Notes: generated from the letters alone by a model not told the origin. A stretch of DNA of 64,000 nt from JACPNO01 sp963825405 (GCA_963825405.1 CAWGTB010000002.1:186001-250000), one strand, 5' to 3'. Positions 25,933 to 36,252 are shown, counted from the stretch's first letter. Translations and numbers: made by a program.

Positions 25933-27429
25933 TGTTCCAAAAAATTCTCATTGCCAATCGAGGGGAAATCGCCGTGCGCGTCATGCGCACGCTGCGCGAG
26001 ATGGGCATTCGTACGGTCGCGGTTTATTCCGATGCGGACCGCCCCGCGCCTCACGTACGCTGGGCCGATGAAGCTTTTCATCTGGGACCTGCGCCTTCGC
26101 GAGAGAGCTATCTGCGCATCGATCGCATTCTGGAAGCGGCGCGGGTGCATGGCGCTGAGGCGATTCATCCCGGCTACGGATTTCTGAGCGAGAATGCGGA
26201 ATTCGCCGCGGCTTGCGAGAGTGCCGGGATCGTGTTCATCGGCCCGCCGGCGGATTCCATTCGCAAGATGGGATCGAAGACCGCCGCGCGCGAGTTGGCG
26301 ATTGCGGCGGGAGTGCCGGTGGTTCCAGGCATGCGTGACGGCGCGAAATCGCCGGCTGAAGCACGCGAGTTCGCGCGCAGTTGTGGCTATCCGGTGCTGC
26401 TGAAAGCTGTATCGGGCGGCGGCGGAAAAGGCATGCGCCGCGTGGATCGCGATGAGGATCTTGAAGGGGCGTTTCGCGATGCGTCGAGCGAGGCCGGGCG
26501 TGCGTTTGGCGATGCGCTCGGTCTACATCGAGAAGCTGATCGAGAATCCGCGGCACATTGAGATCCAGCTTCTCGGCGATAAGCATGGCCACATGATTCA
26601 CCTGGGTGAGCGCGAATGCTCCATCCAGCGGCGGCATCAGAAGATTCTGGAAGAGTGCCCTTCGCCGCTGCTGGCGACGAAGCCGGAAATGCGCCAGAAG
26701 ATGGGCGAAGCGGCCATACGCGCTGCGCGCGCCGCCGGCTATTACAACGCGGGCACGGTCGAATTCCTAGTGGAGAACAATGAAAATTTCTACTTCCTGG
26801 AGATGAACACGCGCCTGCAGGTGGAGCATCCGGTTACGGAACTGGTGACAGGCCTGGACCTGGTTCGCTGGCAGGTGGAAATCGCCGCTGGGGAAAAACT
26901 CACCATCGCGCAAAAAGATGTGGCATGGCAGGGCGCGGCTATCGAGTGCCGCGTGTATGCGGAAGATCCGGACAATCAGTTTTTTCCTTCGGCGGGCCGG
27001 ATTACCGCGCTCGCGGAACCGTCGGGGCCGGGCGTGCGCCTCGATTCCGGCATTTACGCCGGATGGAACGTGCCGCTGGATTACGACCCCATGCTGGCTA
27101 AGCTGGCCGTGTGGGCGGGCACGCGGGAGCATGCCATCGCGCGCATGCGGCGGGCGATCGAGGAGTATCACGTGGGCGGCGTTCAGACCAACTTGAGTCT
27201 GTTCGCGGATTTGATCAGCGATGCAGCGTTTGTCCGCGGCGAGCTGAGCACGGCGTTTCTGGATGAATTTTTCCGCCGGCGCCCGGCGCATGCTCCCGAT
27301 GCCGACGTGGAAGCGGTAGCGGTGCTGGCGGCGCACGCGGCACGTCCCTCGGTGCAAACTGCGAATGGTCCCGCGGCAGCGCCGGTATCCCGCTGGCGGG
27401 CGTCAGGGCGCGAGGGATTGCTGCGATGA
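25932..27429 (+). CDS. accC: Biotin carboxylase subunit of an acyl-CoA carboxylase (one frameshift)
   Basis: ATP-grasp enzyme that carboxylates biotin. FQKILIANRGEIAVRVMRTL at the start, IHPGYGFLSENAEFA, the Gly-rich loop AVSGGGGKGMR, HIEIQLLGDKHGHMIHLGERECSIQRR, FLEMNTRLQVEHPVTELVTGLDLV, and the C-terminal YDPMLAKLAVW. The GTG start overlaps the guaB stop. The frame breaks near 26515, inside AGRAFGD/SVYIEKLIENP. The C-terminal extension beyond the canonical carboxylase and the separately encoded biotin carrier immediately downstream suggest an acetyl- or propionyl-CoA carboxylase alpha chain split in two. No carboxyltransferase gene is adjacent. Confidence 0.92.
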
Positions 27430-27922
27430 GCTTCAACGTCCAGATCAACGGCCGCGAAACTACGCTCGACGTGCGCGAGGACGGCGCGCAGCGCGAGTTC
27501 CGCTCGGCGATGGGGAATTGCGACGCGCTCACGTGCTGGCAATCGAGCCGGGCGTGTTTTCGATTTTGCTCGATGGCCGCAGCTACGAAGCACGGGTGGA
27601 AAATGCACAGGACGGCGCGTACGTGACGATTCGCGGACGCAGGCTGCGCGTCGAGCTGGAAGATCCGCGCCGTGCCAGCCGCAAATCCCGAGGCCGCCGC
27701 GCGGATGGCCCGCTGCAGGTTACCGCGCCCATGCCGGGAAAGATCGTGCGTCTGCTGGTGGCGCCGGGCGATGAAGTGATCGCCGGTCAGGGCCTGGTGG
27801 TGATGGAAGCCATGAAAATGCAAAACGAGCTGAAGGCGGCGCGTCCGGGACGCATAGCCTCTATCCCGGTGCATGAAGGCGACACGGTAAGCGCGGGCGA
27901 TATTCTGGCCGTCATTGAGTAA
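27426..27922 (+). CDS. Biotin carboxyl carrier protein (one frameshift)
   Basis: Biotinylated carrier of about 165 residues. The C-terminal biotinyl domain is unmistakable (VTAPMPGKIVRLLVAPGDEVIAGQGLVVMEAMKMQNEL, biotin on the Lys of MKM). The N-terminal part resembles the BT domain linker of propionyl-CoA carboxylase alpha chains (VLAIEPGVFSILLDGRSYEARVE). ATG at 27426 overlaps the accC stop as ATGA. The frame breaks around 27505-27520, between QREFRS and DGELRRAHV. Confidence 0.88.
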
Positions 27923-27938
27923 AGGATAATAGAGGGAC

Positions 27939-28712
27939 ATGGCACAGGAAGTCTGCCCCGTTTGCGGCGGTTCCGGCTGGAAGATCGTGGAGCGCGAAGA
28001 GATTTCCGGCGCCGAGCACTGCGAGTGCGCCCGCGAGAGCCGGGCGGCGCGCCTGGAAGAGCAGGCCGGCATTCCGCCGCTCTATCAGAAGGCTTCGTTC
28101 GATAACTTCTCAATCACTCCCAAGGACAACGAGATGGCGCGGCAGTGAGCTCACCAATATTCGAATGATGGTGATGACGTACGCCAATAAGTTTCCAGTC
28201 GGATAACCGGCCTGGATTGCTGCTCATCGGCGAGCCGGGAACGGGCAAGACGCATCTGGCGGTGGCCGCGCTACGCCGCATCATCGACAAAGGCTTCGCC
28301 GGCCTGTTTTTCGATTACCAGAATCTGCTGGATCGCATCCGCTCCGGCTACAACGCCGCGTCTGGCGCGAGCGACCGCGAAGCGTATCGTTTCGCCATGG
28401 ACGCCGAAGTGCTGCTGCTCGACGATCTGGGAGCGCATCGCGTCACGGACTGGGTGGAGGATACGATCACTTCCATCATCACGTACCGCTGCAATAATAA
28501 GAAGCCGCTCATCGCCACCACCAACTTGCCGGACGCGGGCGCCGGTGATGCCATCGTGCGGCGATCAACGGACCACTCGGGACAGAATGCGATACCGTAC
28601 CACGCTGGCTGATCGCGTTGGCGAGCGCGCCCGTTCGCGCCTGTTCGAAATGTGCCGCGTAGTGAAGATGCCGCTGGTCGAAGATTACCGGCTTCCGCAA
28701 GACGCGATGTGA
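27939..28712 (+). CDS. DnaC/IstB-like ATPase with zinc-finger N-terminus (frameshifted)
   Basis: AAA+ ATPase of the DnaC replicative helicase-loader type. The N-terminus has Cys pairs (CPVCGGSGW...HCEC) that may bind zinc, then YQKASFDNF. After frame changes near 28145 and 28200 the ATPase core appears: LLLIGEPGTGKTHLAVA (Walker A), FFDYQNLLDRIRSGY, LLLDDLGAHRVTDW (Walker B), LIATTNLP (sensor 1). One more frame change near 28565 leads to RVGERARSRLFEMCRVVKMP, the usual C-terminus. Probably a genuine chromosomal gene with sequence errors; not a transposon IstB, as no IstA is present. Overlaps the next ATG. Confidence 0.78.
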
Positions 28713-30998
28713 TGCGCTTTCTGGCCTTGCTCCTCGCACTGGCAGGCTTGGCACAAGCGGCGGAAGCCCCGGCGTTCGTCGAGGCCGTCGAATTTCCCTA
28801 CTATCTTTTTCCGCAGCCGCTGTGGGAGCGCGAGCTGGTCTGGCTCAAGAATCTCGGCATCGACACCGTAGTGTTTTCCATCCCGTGGAACTGGCATCAG
28901 CTCGAAGACGGCGAGTTGGATTTAAGCGGGCGCACCAGTCCGCGCCGCGACCTCATGGGTTTCGTGCGGCTGCTCAAGCGAGTAGGGCTGCGGGCGTGGA
29001 TTCGGCCGCTGGGGCCGGTGAAGGGTTGGGTCGGCGATGGCATTCCAACCGGTGGCGAACCTGACCGGCGCGCATGGCTGCGGCATCTGGAGCAAGACTT
29101 AGCCCCGCAATTCTCCTCGCACGGGGGCCCTATTTATCTGGTAGAAGGCGGCGCGGGAATTTTCGCCGTGCCTGCTCCACCGGCGCACGTCACGCGCGTT
29201 TCCGCGACCGACCCCGCCGCCCTGGTGCGCAGCCGCGAGGCGATGGCTCTGGGCCGCGGCGCGCTTATTTGGGAAAACGTCGAGGACGCGCTGACTCCCC
29301 CTGGCTGGGAAAGTCCGGGCGGCCCGCTTTTTCAGCGCGGCGCGATTTCGTTCGCCGGCGAGGAGCGGGTCAATGTGGCGGCGCTGCGCAGCGGCGCGCT
29401 GGTGGCTCGCTATTGGCGATCGATTCTGGGGACGGCCGAGCCGCGCGCGGTTCATCCGGAAGAGGGCCGGCTGCCGGCTGGCGTTAGCGGCGCGGCAATT
29501 GATTTCGCCCGCAGGCGCAACGGTGGTGAGCCTGGTGAATACCAGCGGCAAGCCCTACCACGGCCAACTGCGTGCGTACTATCCGCCGCTGAAACGCGGC
29601 ATCCTGCTGCCGATGGTGACCGTTCCGACGGGCGCTGCGCTTTGGTTTCCCGTTGCGGTGCCGCTCTCTGATTCCGCGTTTTGCCGGGATTGCTCCACCT
29701 TCGGCAAGCTGGACCAGATCGTCTACGCCACGCGCGGAGCTGACCACGGCGGAATATGAAAACGGAATTCTGGCCATGGAATTTGAGGCGGTCTCCGCGG
29801 GCGAAGTGGTGCTGCAGCTTGCGCGGGAACCGAGCGGCCCGCTGCTCGCGGCCGGGCGTCCGGTGAAATTCGATTGGGACGAAAAAACTTCGCGCGCGCG
29901 ATCTGCCTGTGCCCGCCGGCAAAGCTCCGCTCTACCGCGTGCGCATCGGCTTGGCCATTCAGCCGCCGGAGGCTTCCGGCTTTTTCGTGAATGCCACCCG
30001 CCTGATTCTGGGTGAGACCAATCACCTTGCCGGAAGCTATTCGTCCGAGGAGGTGGCGCAGCGCTCCCGGCTGCGCGTTCCGGAAAATTTCCAGCAGATT
30101 GCCGAGCCCAAATCGCCCACGGAAATCGATTACCAGGTGCGCGTGCCGCCTACCATGCTTCACGGCGAATGGGCGGATTTGGCGCTCGAAGCCGATGGTG
30201 TGCTGCTGAGCCGTGCGCACTTGCAGGTGCTGCGGCCTGCATCGCTGCGCGTGCGCGAAGCCATGAGCCTGCATTTCGGCAAGCAAGCCGAGCTCGCTAT
30301 ATCGCCGCCGCTGGTTCCGCTGGACGCAACCGCGGGCCGCAATCTGACGGTGACGATCCGCAATAACTTCCCGGAAATTCGCAACTATGTGCTGGAGGCG
30401 CAGGGCGACGGCTTGCAATTTTTCCCGCCCGCATTCGGAGATTTCGATCGGCGCGAATATGGAGCGCGATATCGACGTGCGCGTCTTCGCGAACGACAAA
30501 ACTGGCGGGCTTCGCTCCTGGCGGTTGCATCTGAGCGGCTCAGCCGACGTCGATCTTCCGCTGCGCTTCGTCGCGATCCCGCGCAATGAAGCCGTGGCGT
30601 ATTCCACCGATCTGGATGGCGATGGCTCACCGGAATGGGTTCTGGAAAATCAGCGCGTGCGCGCGGTGTTCACGCCCCAGGACGGCGGGCGCTGGCTGGA
30701 ATTTGTCTGGAAAGATTCCGGGCTCAACGTGCTTCCCGAAGACGGAGCGATCGCGGGCAAAGGTCCGGTTGAGATCGCGGTAGAGAACGATCAGGGCGAG
30801 GCTCGTCTGGTGATGCGCACAAAAGAGTGGCGCAGAGTGGTGCGGCTGGGCGGCGTCCGGCCGGAGTTGGTGATCGAGCAGTCGACTGCCTTGCCGTCAG
30901 ACGCGACACGCACCGAGAAACATAACGAAGTAATCTTCCACGTCACCCGCGAATCTGCCGAGCGCGCGGTGTATTGGCTCGAACAGGCCGAGCGCTAA
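28712..30998 (+). CDS. Large secreted glycosidase-like protein (about four frameshifts)
   Basis: Signal peptide MRFLALLLALAGLAQAAEA, then a TIM-barrel-like start similar to GH35/GH42 beta-galactosidases (PLWERELVWLKNLGIDTVVFSIPWNWHQLEDGELDLSG, then GLRAWIRPLGPVKGWVGDG). I do not see the catalytic Glu pair, so an inactive or divergent member is possible. The rest (about 500 residues) is beta-rich, with Ig-like segments (RNLTVTIRNNFPEIRNYVLEAQGDG) and a calcium-type motif DLDGDGSPEWVLE. Frame changes lie near 29515, 29740, 29900 and 30445. Full length about 760 residues. Extracellular polysaccharide handling is inferred. Confidence 0.65.
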
Positions 30999-31029
30999 AC
31001 TCCGCTATACTTGAGGACGTACCCGCCTC

Positions 31030-32550
31030 ATGGCGCTGTTCAAGACTCGCAGCGCCGCCGTTTATGGCATCGATGCTCATCTGATCGATGTCGAAGTCGA
31101 CATGTACAAGTCTGGCGCGGCGCGCGATTTCATTACCGTCGGCATGCCCGATACCGCTGTGCGCGAGAGCCGCGAGCGCATCAAGAGCGCGCTCATCAAC
31201 TCCGGATTCGGCTATCCCAACAAAGCCGTTACGATCAATCTGGCGCCCGCCAACGTGCGCAAAGAGGGCGCGGGTTTCGATCTGCCGATGGCGATCGGCA
31301 TTCTGGGCGCGATGGGCACGGTGTCAGGCGTAGATCAGCATCTGCTGGTAGGCGAACTGTCTCTCGATGGCTCGATCCGCCCTGTGCGCGGAGCTCTTTC
31401 CGTTGCGGTGTGCGCCGCGAGGCAAGGCATCGCGAACCTGATTTTGCCTTGGGACAACGCGGCCGAGGCGGCGGTGGTGGAGGGCGTGCGCGTGTTCGGC
31501 GTACGGCATCTGGCTGAAGTCGTCGCGTTCCTCGCCCGGCCGGAGACTCTCTCGCCCGCGGCGCCGCCTAGCTTGTCGGACTCGACGCGCGAAGCCTGGG
31601 CTTTCGATTTCCAGGACGTCAAAGGCCAGGGCTCCGCCAAGCGCGCGCTGCAGGTGGCTGCGGCTGGTGGGCATAACGTGTTAATGATTGGCCCGCCCGG
31701 ATCGGGCAAGACCATGCTCGCCAAGCGGCTCGCGGGTATTTTACCTGCGCTCACTTTCGCCGAGGGGATCGAGACCACCAAAATCCACAGCATTGCAGGA
31801 CTGCTGCCCGCAGGCTCAGGGCTGCTGCGCGAGCGGCCCTTCCGTGAGCCGCATCACACCATCTCGGACGCTGCGCTGATTGGCGGCGGATCGGGCGCGC
31901 CGAGGCCGGGCGAGGTTAGTCTGGCTCACAACGGCCTGCTCTTTCTGGATGAATTTCCCGAGTTTCCCCGCAACGTCCTGGAGTTGTTGCGTCAGCCGCT
32001 GGAGGATTCCACGGTCACCATTGCACGCGCCAATATGACCCTAACGTTTCCTTCCAACTTCATGCTGGTGGCGGCGATGAATCCGTGTCCCTGCGGATTC
32101 TATGGCGATACCACGCGCGAGTGCCGTTGCACGCCGGCGATCATTCAGCGCTACCTGGCCAAGATCAGCGGCCCGCTGCTCGACCGCATCGATATTCATA
32201 TTGAAGTCCCCGCCGTGCCGTATCGGGAATTACGATCGACCGGCGCCACCGAATCGTCGGCTGCGATCCGAGTCCGCGTAGATCGCGCGCGGGCCGTGCA
32301 GCAGTCGCGCGGACATTACAACGCCCGCATGCCGGCGCGATTGATCCGCAAACAATGTGCGCTAGACGACGCCGGCGAGCGTACGCTCGAGATGGCCGTT
32401 CGCAAGATGGGCCTCAGTGCTCGCGCGCACGATCGCATTCTGAAAGTGGCGCGCACCATCGCCGATCTGGACGAGTCCAGCGGCGTTACCGCCAAGCATT
32501 TGGCGGAGGCCGTGCAATACCGGAGCCTGGACCGGAATTACTGGACCTGA
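31030..32550 (+). CDS. comM: YifB/ComM family Mg-chelatase-like AAA+ ATPase
   Basis: Hexameric helicase that promotes branch migration during natural transformation in bacteria where it was studied. 506 residues, intact. N-terminal ChlI-like region (MALFKTRSAAVYGIDAHLIDVEVDM to GELSLDGSIRPVRGAL), Walker A IGPPGSGKTMLAKRL, Walker B LLFLDEFPEF, the Cys motif AMNPCPCGFYGD, and a C-terminal domain ending RSLDRNYWT. The last 160 bases are duplicated 1.2 kb downstream (33571-33741) beyond an elongation factor G fragment; see findings. comM is a known insertion hot spot for genomic islands in Acinetobacter. Confidence 0.95.
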   Translation: MALFKTRSAAVYGIDAHLIDVEVDMYKSGAARDFITVGMPDTAVRESRERIKSALINSGFGYPNKAVTINLAPANVRKEGAGFDLPMAIGILGAMGTVSGVDQHLLVGELSLDGSIRPVRGALSVAVCAARQGIANLILPWDNAAEAAVVEGVRVFGVRHLAEVVAFLARPETLSPAAPPSLSDSTREAWAFDFQDVKGQGSAKRALQVAAAGGHNVLMIGPPGSGKTMLAKRLAGILPALTFAEGIETTKIHSIAGLLPAGSGLLRERPFREPHHTISDAALIGGGSGAPRPGEVSLAHNGLLFLDEFPEFPRNVLELLRQPLEDSTVTIARANMTLTFPSNFMLVAAMNPCPCGFYGDTTRECRCTPAIIQRYLAKISGPLLDRIDIHIEVPAVPYRELRSTGATESSAAIRVRVDRARAVQQSRGHYNARMPARLIRKQCALDDAGERTLEMAVRKMGLSARAHDRILKVARTIADLDESSGVTAKHLAEAVQYRSLDRNYWT

Positions 32551-32561
32551 ACTCGCCTCCA
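32391..32561 (+). repeat. comM 3'-end repeat, copy A (in the intact gene)
   Basis: Together with 33571-33741 this forms a direct repeat of about 170 bases, from GATGGCCGTTCGCAA through the comM stop and about 10 bases beyond. The copies differ at about eight positions within the coding 160 bases, nearly all synonymous; the one amino-acid change is Glu (copy A) to Gln (copy B) in ADLDxSSG. Confidence 0.85.
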
Positions 32562-32601
32562 AGGCGGCGGGAGGTGGACAACAATTGCCGTCCGACTAGC
32601 G

Positions 32602-33566
32602 TCAGTCTGGCTCAGGGAGGGCCACACGTGCCTCAGGGCCTTTCGGCGTAGGAGTGCGCGGCGAGGTGACAGGCGCGCTGCGGTCATCATCGTCAGTATC
32701 CGGACGGGCGCTTAGCGGTTCGTATCGATCGAAGTGCATCGAGTAACTCGCGCCCCCTTGTGTCCGTGAGCGGAGGTCGGTCGCGTAGCCGAACATCTCC
32801 GACATCGGCACGCGCGCCGAGACGATGGACGTTCTGCCGCGGTCTTCCTGCGAGTGGATTCTGTCCGCGCCGCCTCAAGAGGTCGCCCGTGACGTCGCTC
32901 ATGTGCGCCTTCTGCACGACAACCTCGACGAGCATCACCGGTTCGAGCAGCACTGGCTCGGCCTTTTTGGCGGCATCATGGAAAGCCATTGACCCTGCGA
33001 TCTTGAACGCCATTTCCGACGAATCGATGTCATGGAATGAGCCATCGTACAGCTCGATCCGGACATCGTCGACCGGATAGCCGAGCACGCCACGGGTGAG
33101 TTCCTCGTTAATACCTTCGTCGATGGGTTTGATGAACTCGTTCGGAATCGCCCCATCGACGGTCCGGTTCTCGAAGATGTAGCCAGTGCCCGGCCCGCCC
33201 GGCAACAGCCGAATCTTCACGTGACCGTACTGACTGACGGCCCCCGATTTGCCGTACGTACCGCCCTTCGCCTTCTGCCGGTCGCGTCAGCGTTTCCTTG
33301 TACGCCACCTGCGGCTTGCCGACCTCCGCCAACACGTTGAACTCGCGCGCTAGGCGGTCGGCGATGACTTCGAGGTGCAACTCGCCCGTCCCGCGAATGA
33401 TTGTCTGGCCAGTCCGCGTGTCTGTGTCAACCCTTAAGGTCGGGTCTTCGGCCATCAAAATCTGCAGCCCCTGACCGAGTTTTTCCTGGTCCGCCTTGGT
33501 CTTCGGCTCGATCGCGAGAAAAACGATTGGCTCAGGAAGATTCATTGGCCGGATTCTATCATCGCC
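32602..33566 (-). pseudogene. Truncated elongation factor G (domains III-V only), frameshifted
   Basis: The reading starts abruptly near 33566 with RIRPMNLPEPIVFLAIEPKTKADQEKL, which corresponds to about residue 395 of a normal EF-G, and runs through TGQTIIRGTGELHLEVIADRL, NVLAEVGKPQVAYKETLT, YIFENRTVDGAIPNEFIKPIDEGI, AGSMAFHDAAKKAEPVLLEPVM and VPMSEMFGYATDLRSRTQG to a stop at 32602. The GTPase domain is entirely missing. Frame changes lie near 33270 and 32875. The C-terminus has an extra acidic and Pro-rich tail of about 35 residues. Without the G domain it cannot act as a translocase. It sits between the two comM repeats. Confidence 0.88.
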
Positions 33567-33570
33567 AGCA

Positions 33571-33741
33571 GATGGCCGTTCGCAAAATGGGACTCAGCGC
33601 TCGCGCGCACGATCGCATTCTGAAAGTGGCGCGCACCATCGCCGATCTGGACCAGTCCAGCGGCGTGACCGCCAAGCATTTGGCGGAGGCGGTGCAGTAC
33701 CGGAGTCTGGACCGGAATTACTGGACCTGAAGTCGCCACCA
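33571..33741 (+). pseudogene. comM 3'-end fragment, copy B
   Basis: About 53 codons of comM plus its stop, about 95 percent identical to the end of the intact gene, with no start or 5' part. It begins immediately after the EF-G fragment at base 33571. It is the far copy of the direct repeat and probably represents the original end of the chromosomal gene or a remnant from a related strain. Confidence 0.85.
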
Positions 33742-34650
33742 TTACCTGAGCTTATGTCTGCGCCGGGCGATTACTGCCAGGCAAACAATCAGCGTCAATA
33801 GAAAGGCCAGCGATGAGGGCTCGGGTACCGTTGTTGCCAGAAACCCAACCCCATCGTGTTGGCCGATGAATTGTCCGTGGTCGTTGATACCGGTCAGCAG
33901 GGTTTGCACAGCTCCGGGATAGTCGAAGAGTCCGCTCCCAAGAACACCGTCGATCACGTCATTGCCGATAAGACCCTGCGCCAGCGCTCCTACGATCTCT
34001 CCGGCATCATTGATGCCGTATAGCGCGCCCAGTTCGGGAAAACCTCCGATGGCATTCACCACGCCGCCGTCCGGGTTGCGCACAAAGCCGATTTCGTCGT
34101 TGTGTGCCAGGCCAACCACCTGTCCCAGGTTGTTCATGCCATAGACAAAGGTTTCAAACAGAACGTTGAATGTGACGAAATTGCCATGCATATCGCCGAC
34201 GACGCCGCAAACGTATTCGGGGCAGGTGTCCGATGAGAAAGAAGTTCCGGCTACCTGATCCGAGTCGTTGAGGCCGGTAATGCTGGTGCCGTTCGGGACT
34301 GCAAAAGAATGGATCGTGCCGTCAGGATCGCGGAGATAACCATTTTCATTGCCATCGCTCCATGCGAGTTCACCGAGATCATTGATCGCAACGCCGCCAA
34401 TATCCGGCCATCCGCCAAGGTATCCTGTTCCGCCTGGAGCCGGTTGCATGTTGAACCACTGAACGGCGCCATCCGGGTTTCGAAGAAAAACCTGGCCCGC
34501 GCCCACGCCTACGATTTGTCCGCTGTTGTTGATGCCGAAAGGGACTCCGGGCAGAGCCGTATAGATGTAGGAGTCGGCCCGCGCGAGTGAACTGACAGCT
34601 AGAATGCCAACCGATCCGATCACGAAGAATGCCTGTCTAAGAAAGCGCAT
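33742..34650 (-). CDS. PEP-CTERM protein with HAF-type repeats
   Basis: 302 residues: signal peptide (to about residue 26), then several repeats of the HAF pattern with GINNSGQIVG, AINDLGELAW, GLNDSDQVAG, GMNNLGQVVG, GINDAGEIVG and GINDHGQFIG, which build a beta-propeller-like extracellular domain, and a C-terminal PEP-CTERM anchor (VPEPSSLAFLLTLIVCLAVIARRRHKLR). Attached to the surface by exosortase processing. Its stop abuts the comM fragment. The promoter should lie in the AT-rich stretch 34651-34800. Confidence 0.88.
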   Translation of the reverse strand: MRFLRQAFFVIGSVGILAVSSLARADSYIYTALPGVPFGINNSGQIVGVGAGQVFLRNPDGAVQWFNMQPAPGGTGYLGGWPDIGGVAINDLGELAWSDGNENGYLRDPDGTIHSFAVPNGTSITGLNDSDQVAGTSFSSDTCPEYVCGVVGDMHGNFVTFNVLFETFVYGMNNLGQVVGLAHNDEIGFVRNPDGGVVNAIGGFPELGALYGINDAGEIVGALAQGLIGNDVIDGVLGSGLFDYPGAVQTLLTGINDHGQFIGQHDGVGFLATTVPEPSSLAFLLTLIVCLAVIARRRHKLR

Positions 34651-34807
34651 GACAGCCTTTCTGGCAACGGCGCGCCCCGACCGCGCGTCCCGTATTCATC
34701 ACCTTCGCCGGCCATCCAAGGCCGAATATATATTTTGTGGAGGGAGTATATCATCATTTTTTTCTCTAATTCAATCCATTTGTTTTTGATATTAGGTTAA
34801 TTTTGAG

Positions 34808-34828
34808 CGTTTACTAATCATGTAAACG
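34808..34828. promoter_or_regulatory. Palindromic operator upstream of the LysE exporter
   Basis: CGTTTAC and GTAAACG arms (7 bases each, perfect) around a 7-base centre, ending 19 bases before the exporter start codon, with a TTATCT -10-like hexamer at 34835-34840. LysE exporters are often controlled by LysR-type regulators, but no regulator gene is next to this one. Confidence 0.55.
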
Positions 34829-34847
34829 GGAGTGTTATCTTACAACG

Positions 34848-35480
34848 ATGCTCACGGCACCGGCCTTAGCCGCGCCTCTGCTCCAGGGCTTCGGCCTCGG
34901 CGCCGGCTTAATCATCGCCATCGGCGCGCAGAATGCGTTTGTGCTGCGGCAGGGGCTGGAGCGCCGTCACGTTTTCGCTACGGCGGCCATCTGCACTTTA
35001 TGCGATATGACGCTCATCGCATTAGGAGTGGGCGGCATGGGCTCGCTGGTGACGCGACTGCCAGCGCTCTCGGCAGCGGCGTCGTGGGGAGGCGCGGCAT
35101 TTCTGCTGATCTATGGCGCGCGCTCGTTCCGCGCGGCGATTGCCCCGGGCGCGCTATCCACAGCGGGGGCAGCCGATCCACCCGCGCTCGGCGCGACGCT
35201 GCTGGCGGCGCTGGGATTCAGTCTGCTCAATCCGCACGTCTACCTGGATACCGTGGTGCTGATCGGAAGCGTAGGCGCGCGCTTTCCGCCGGAACAGCGC
35301 GTTGGGTTCGGCGCCGGCGCCATGCTGGCTTCGACCGTCTGGTTCTTCGGGCTGGCTTATGGCGCCGTGCAACTCGCTCCACTATTCCGCCGTCCGGCGG
35401 CGTGGCGCGTGCTGGACGTCGTGATCGGCGTGACCATGTGGGCGATAGCGATTTCCCTCATCCGCGATGCCCTGCGCTGA
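34848..35480 (+). CDS. LysE/ArgO-type amino-acid exporter
   Basis: Inner-membrane exporter of 210 residues with six hydrophobic helices. The start LAAPLLQGFGLGAGLIIAIGAQNAFVLRQGL contains the family signature GAQNAFVLRQGL; GFSLLNPHVYLDTVVLIGS and the C-terminal VLDVVIGVTMWAIAISLI follow ArgO/LysE. The likely substrates are basic amino acids such as lysine or arginine. It has its own promoter region with a palindrome and is followed after about 20 bases by a cupin gene. Confidence 0.92.
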   Translation: MLTAPALAAPLLQGFGLGAGLIIAIGAQNAFVLRQGLERRHVFATAAICTLCDMTLIALGVGGMGSLVTRLPALSAAASWGGAAFLLIYGARSFRAAIAPGALSTAGAADPPALGATLLAALGFSLLNPHVYLDTVVLIGSVGARFPPEQRVGFGAGAMLASTVWFFGLAYGAVQLAPLFRRPAAWRVLDVVIGVTMWAIAISLIRDALR

Positions 35481-35500
35481 CATCTGATATTCTCTTTCAC

Positions 35501-36169
35501 ATGCGATCGGCAATCCTAGTTTTCGGCTTTCTTCTCGTCTTTGCGGCCAGCCTGCTTCCGGCTCAAGACACTCCCGTCAAAATCGACAACGAGCAAGTGC
35601 GCGTGCTGTTCGCCACTTCGGTGCCGCATGTGAAAGGCAAGATGCATGAGCACCACGACAATCGCGTGATGATTTATCTGGACGCCGGCAGCCAGGCGCT
35701 CACCGATCCAGCGGGGAAAGTCACGCCATCGCACTGGAAGGCCGGCGAAGTCCTGTGGAGTCCCGGCGGCGGGCTGCACACCAGCGAAAACACCAGCGAC
35801 AAACCGTATCGCATCGTCGAGATCGAATTGAAGAAGCCGGCGGGCGGCGAGAGCGCTCCGGCGGTGGCACTCGATCCGGTCAAATTGGATCCCAAGCATT
35901 ATCGCGTGGAATTCGAAAATGCCCAGGTGCGGGTGGTGCGCGCCCGCTACGGCCCGCACGAAAAGGGGCCGATGCATGAGCACGGCGCCAATCGCGTGGT
36001 GGTCTTTCTTACCGATCAGAACGTTCATGCCACGCTGCCCGACGGCGGGACGCAGGAAGTGCGCGGATCGGCCGGCGAGGTCCGCTGGGCCGGGGCTGCC
36101 CAACACCAGGAAGTGAACCTCAGCGACCAGGCATTCGAAGTGATCTCGGTCGAGCTAAAGGCCCGATAG
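35501..36169 (+). CDS. Secreted duplicated-cupin protein
   Basis: 222 residues with signal peptide (ending LLPAQ). The mature part holds two cupin-like copies: VRVLFATSVPHVKGKMHEHHDNRVMIYLD and VRVVRARYGPHEKGPMHEHGANRVVVFLT, each with the metal-ligand pattern H-x(n)-HEH and a later GEVLW or GEVRWAG turn. Two metal sites per chain are therefore plausible. No catalytic role is evident. A longer open frame extends upstream through lysE but is not coding there. Confidence 0.8.
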   Translation: MRSAILVFGFLLVFAASLLPAQDTPVKIDNEQVRVLFATSVPHVKGKMHEHHDNRVMIYLDAGSQALTDPAGKVTPSHWKAGEVLWSPGGGLHTSENTSDKPYRIVEIELKKPAGGESAPAVALDPVKLDPKHYRVEFENAQVRVVRARYGPHEKGPMHEHGANRVVVFLTDQNVHATLPDGGTQEVRGSAGEVRWAGAAQHQEVNLSDQAFEVISVELKAR

Positions 36170-36252
36170 CACGGCAGTCCTGACCAGAGTTAATAGCCCG
36201 CTGTTTTCTCTCGTAAATCCGATTTTAAATCAAGCCTGATTGTGCATTTTTT

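Noticed and set aside
32602..33566. A functional short EF-G-like translation factor
   Set aside because: No GTPase domain, an abrupt start in the middle of the protein, and two frame breaks; it is a fragment.
34832..36169. A single 445-residue gene covering the LysE exporter and the cupin
   Set aside because: The first part is out of frame with the LysE protein and low in sense; the real cupin starts at 35501 with its own signal peptide.
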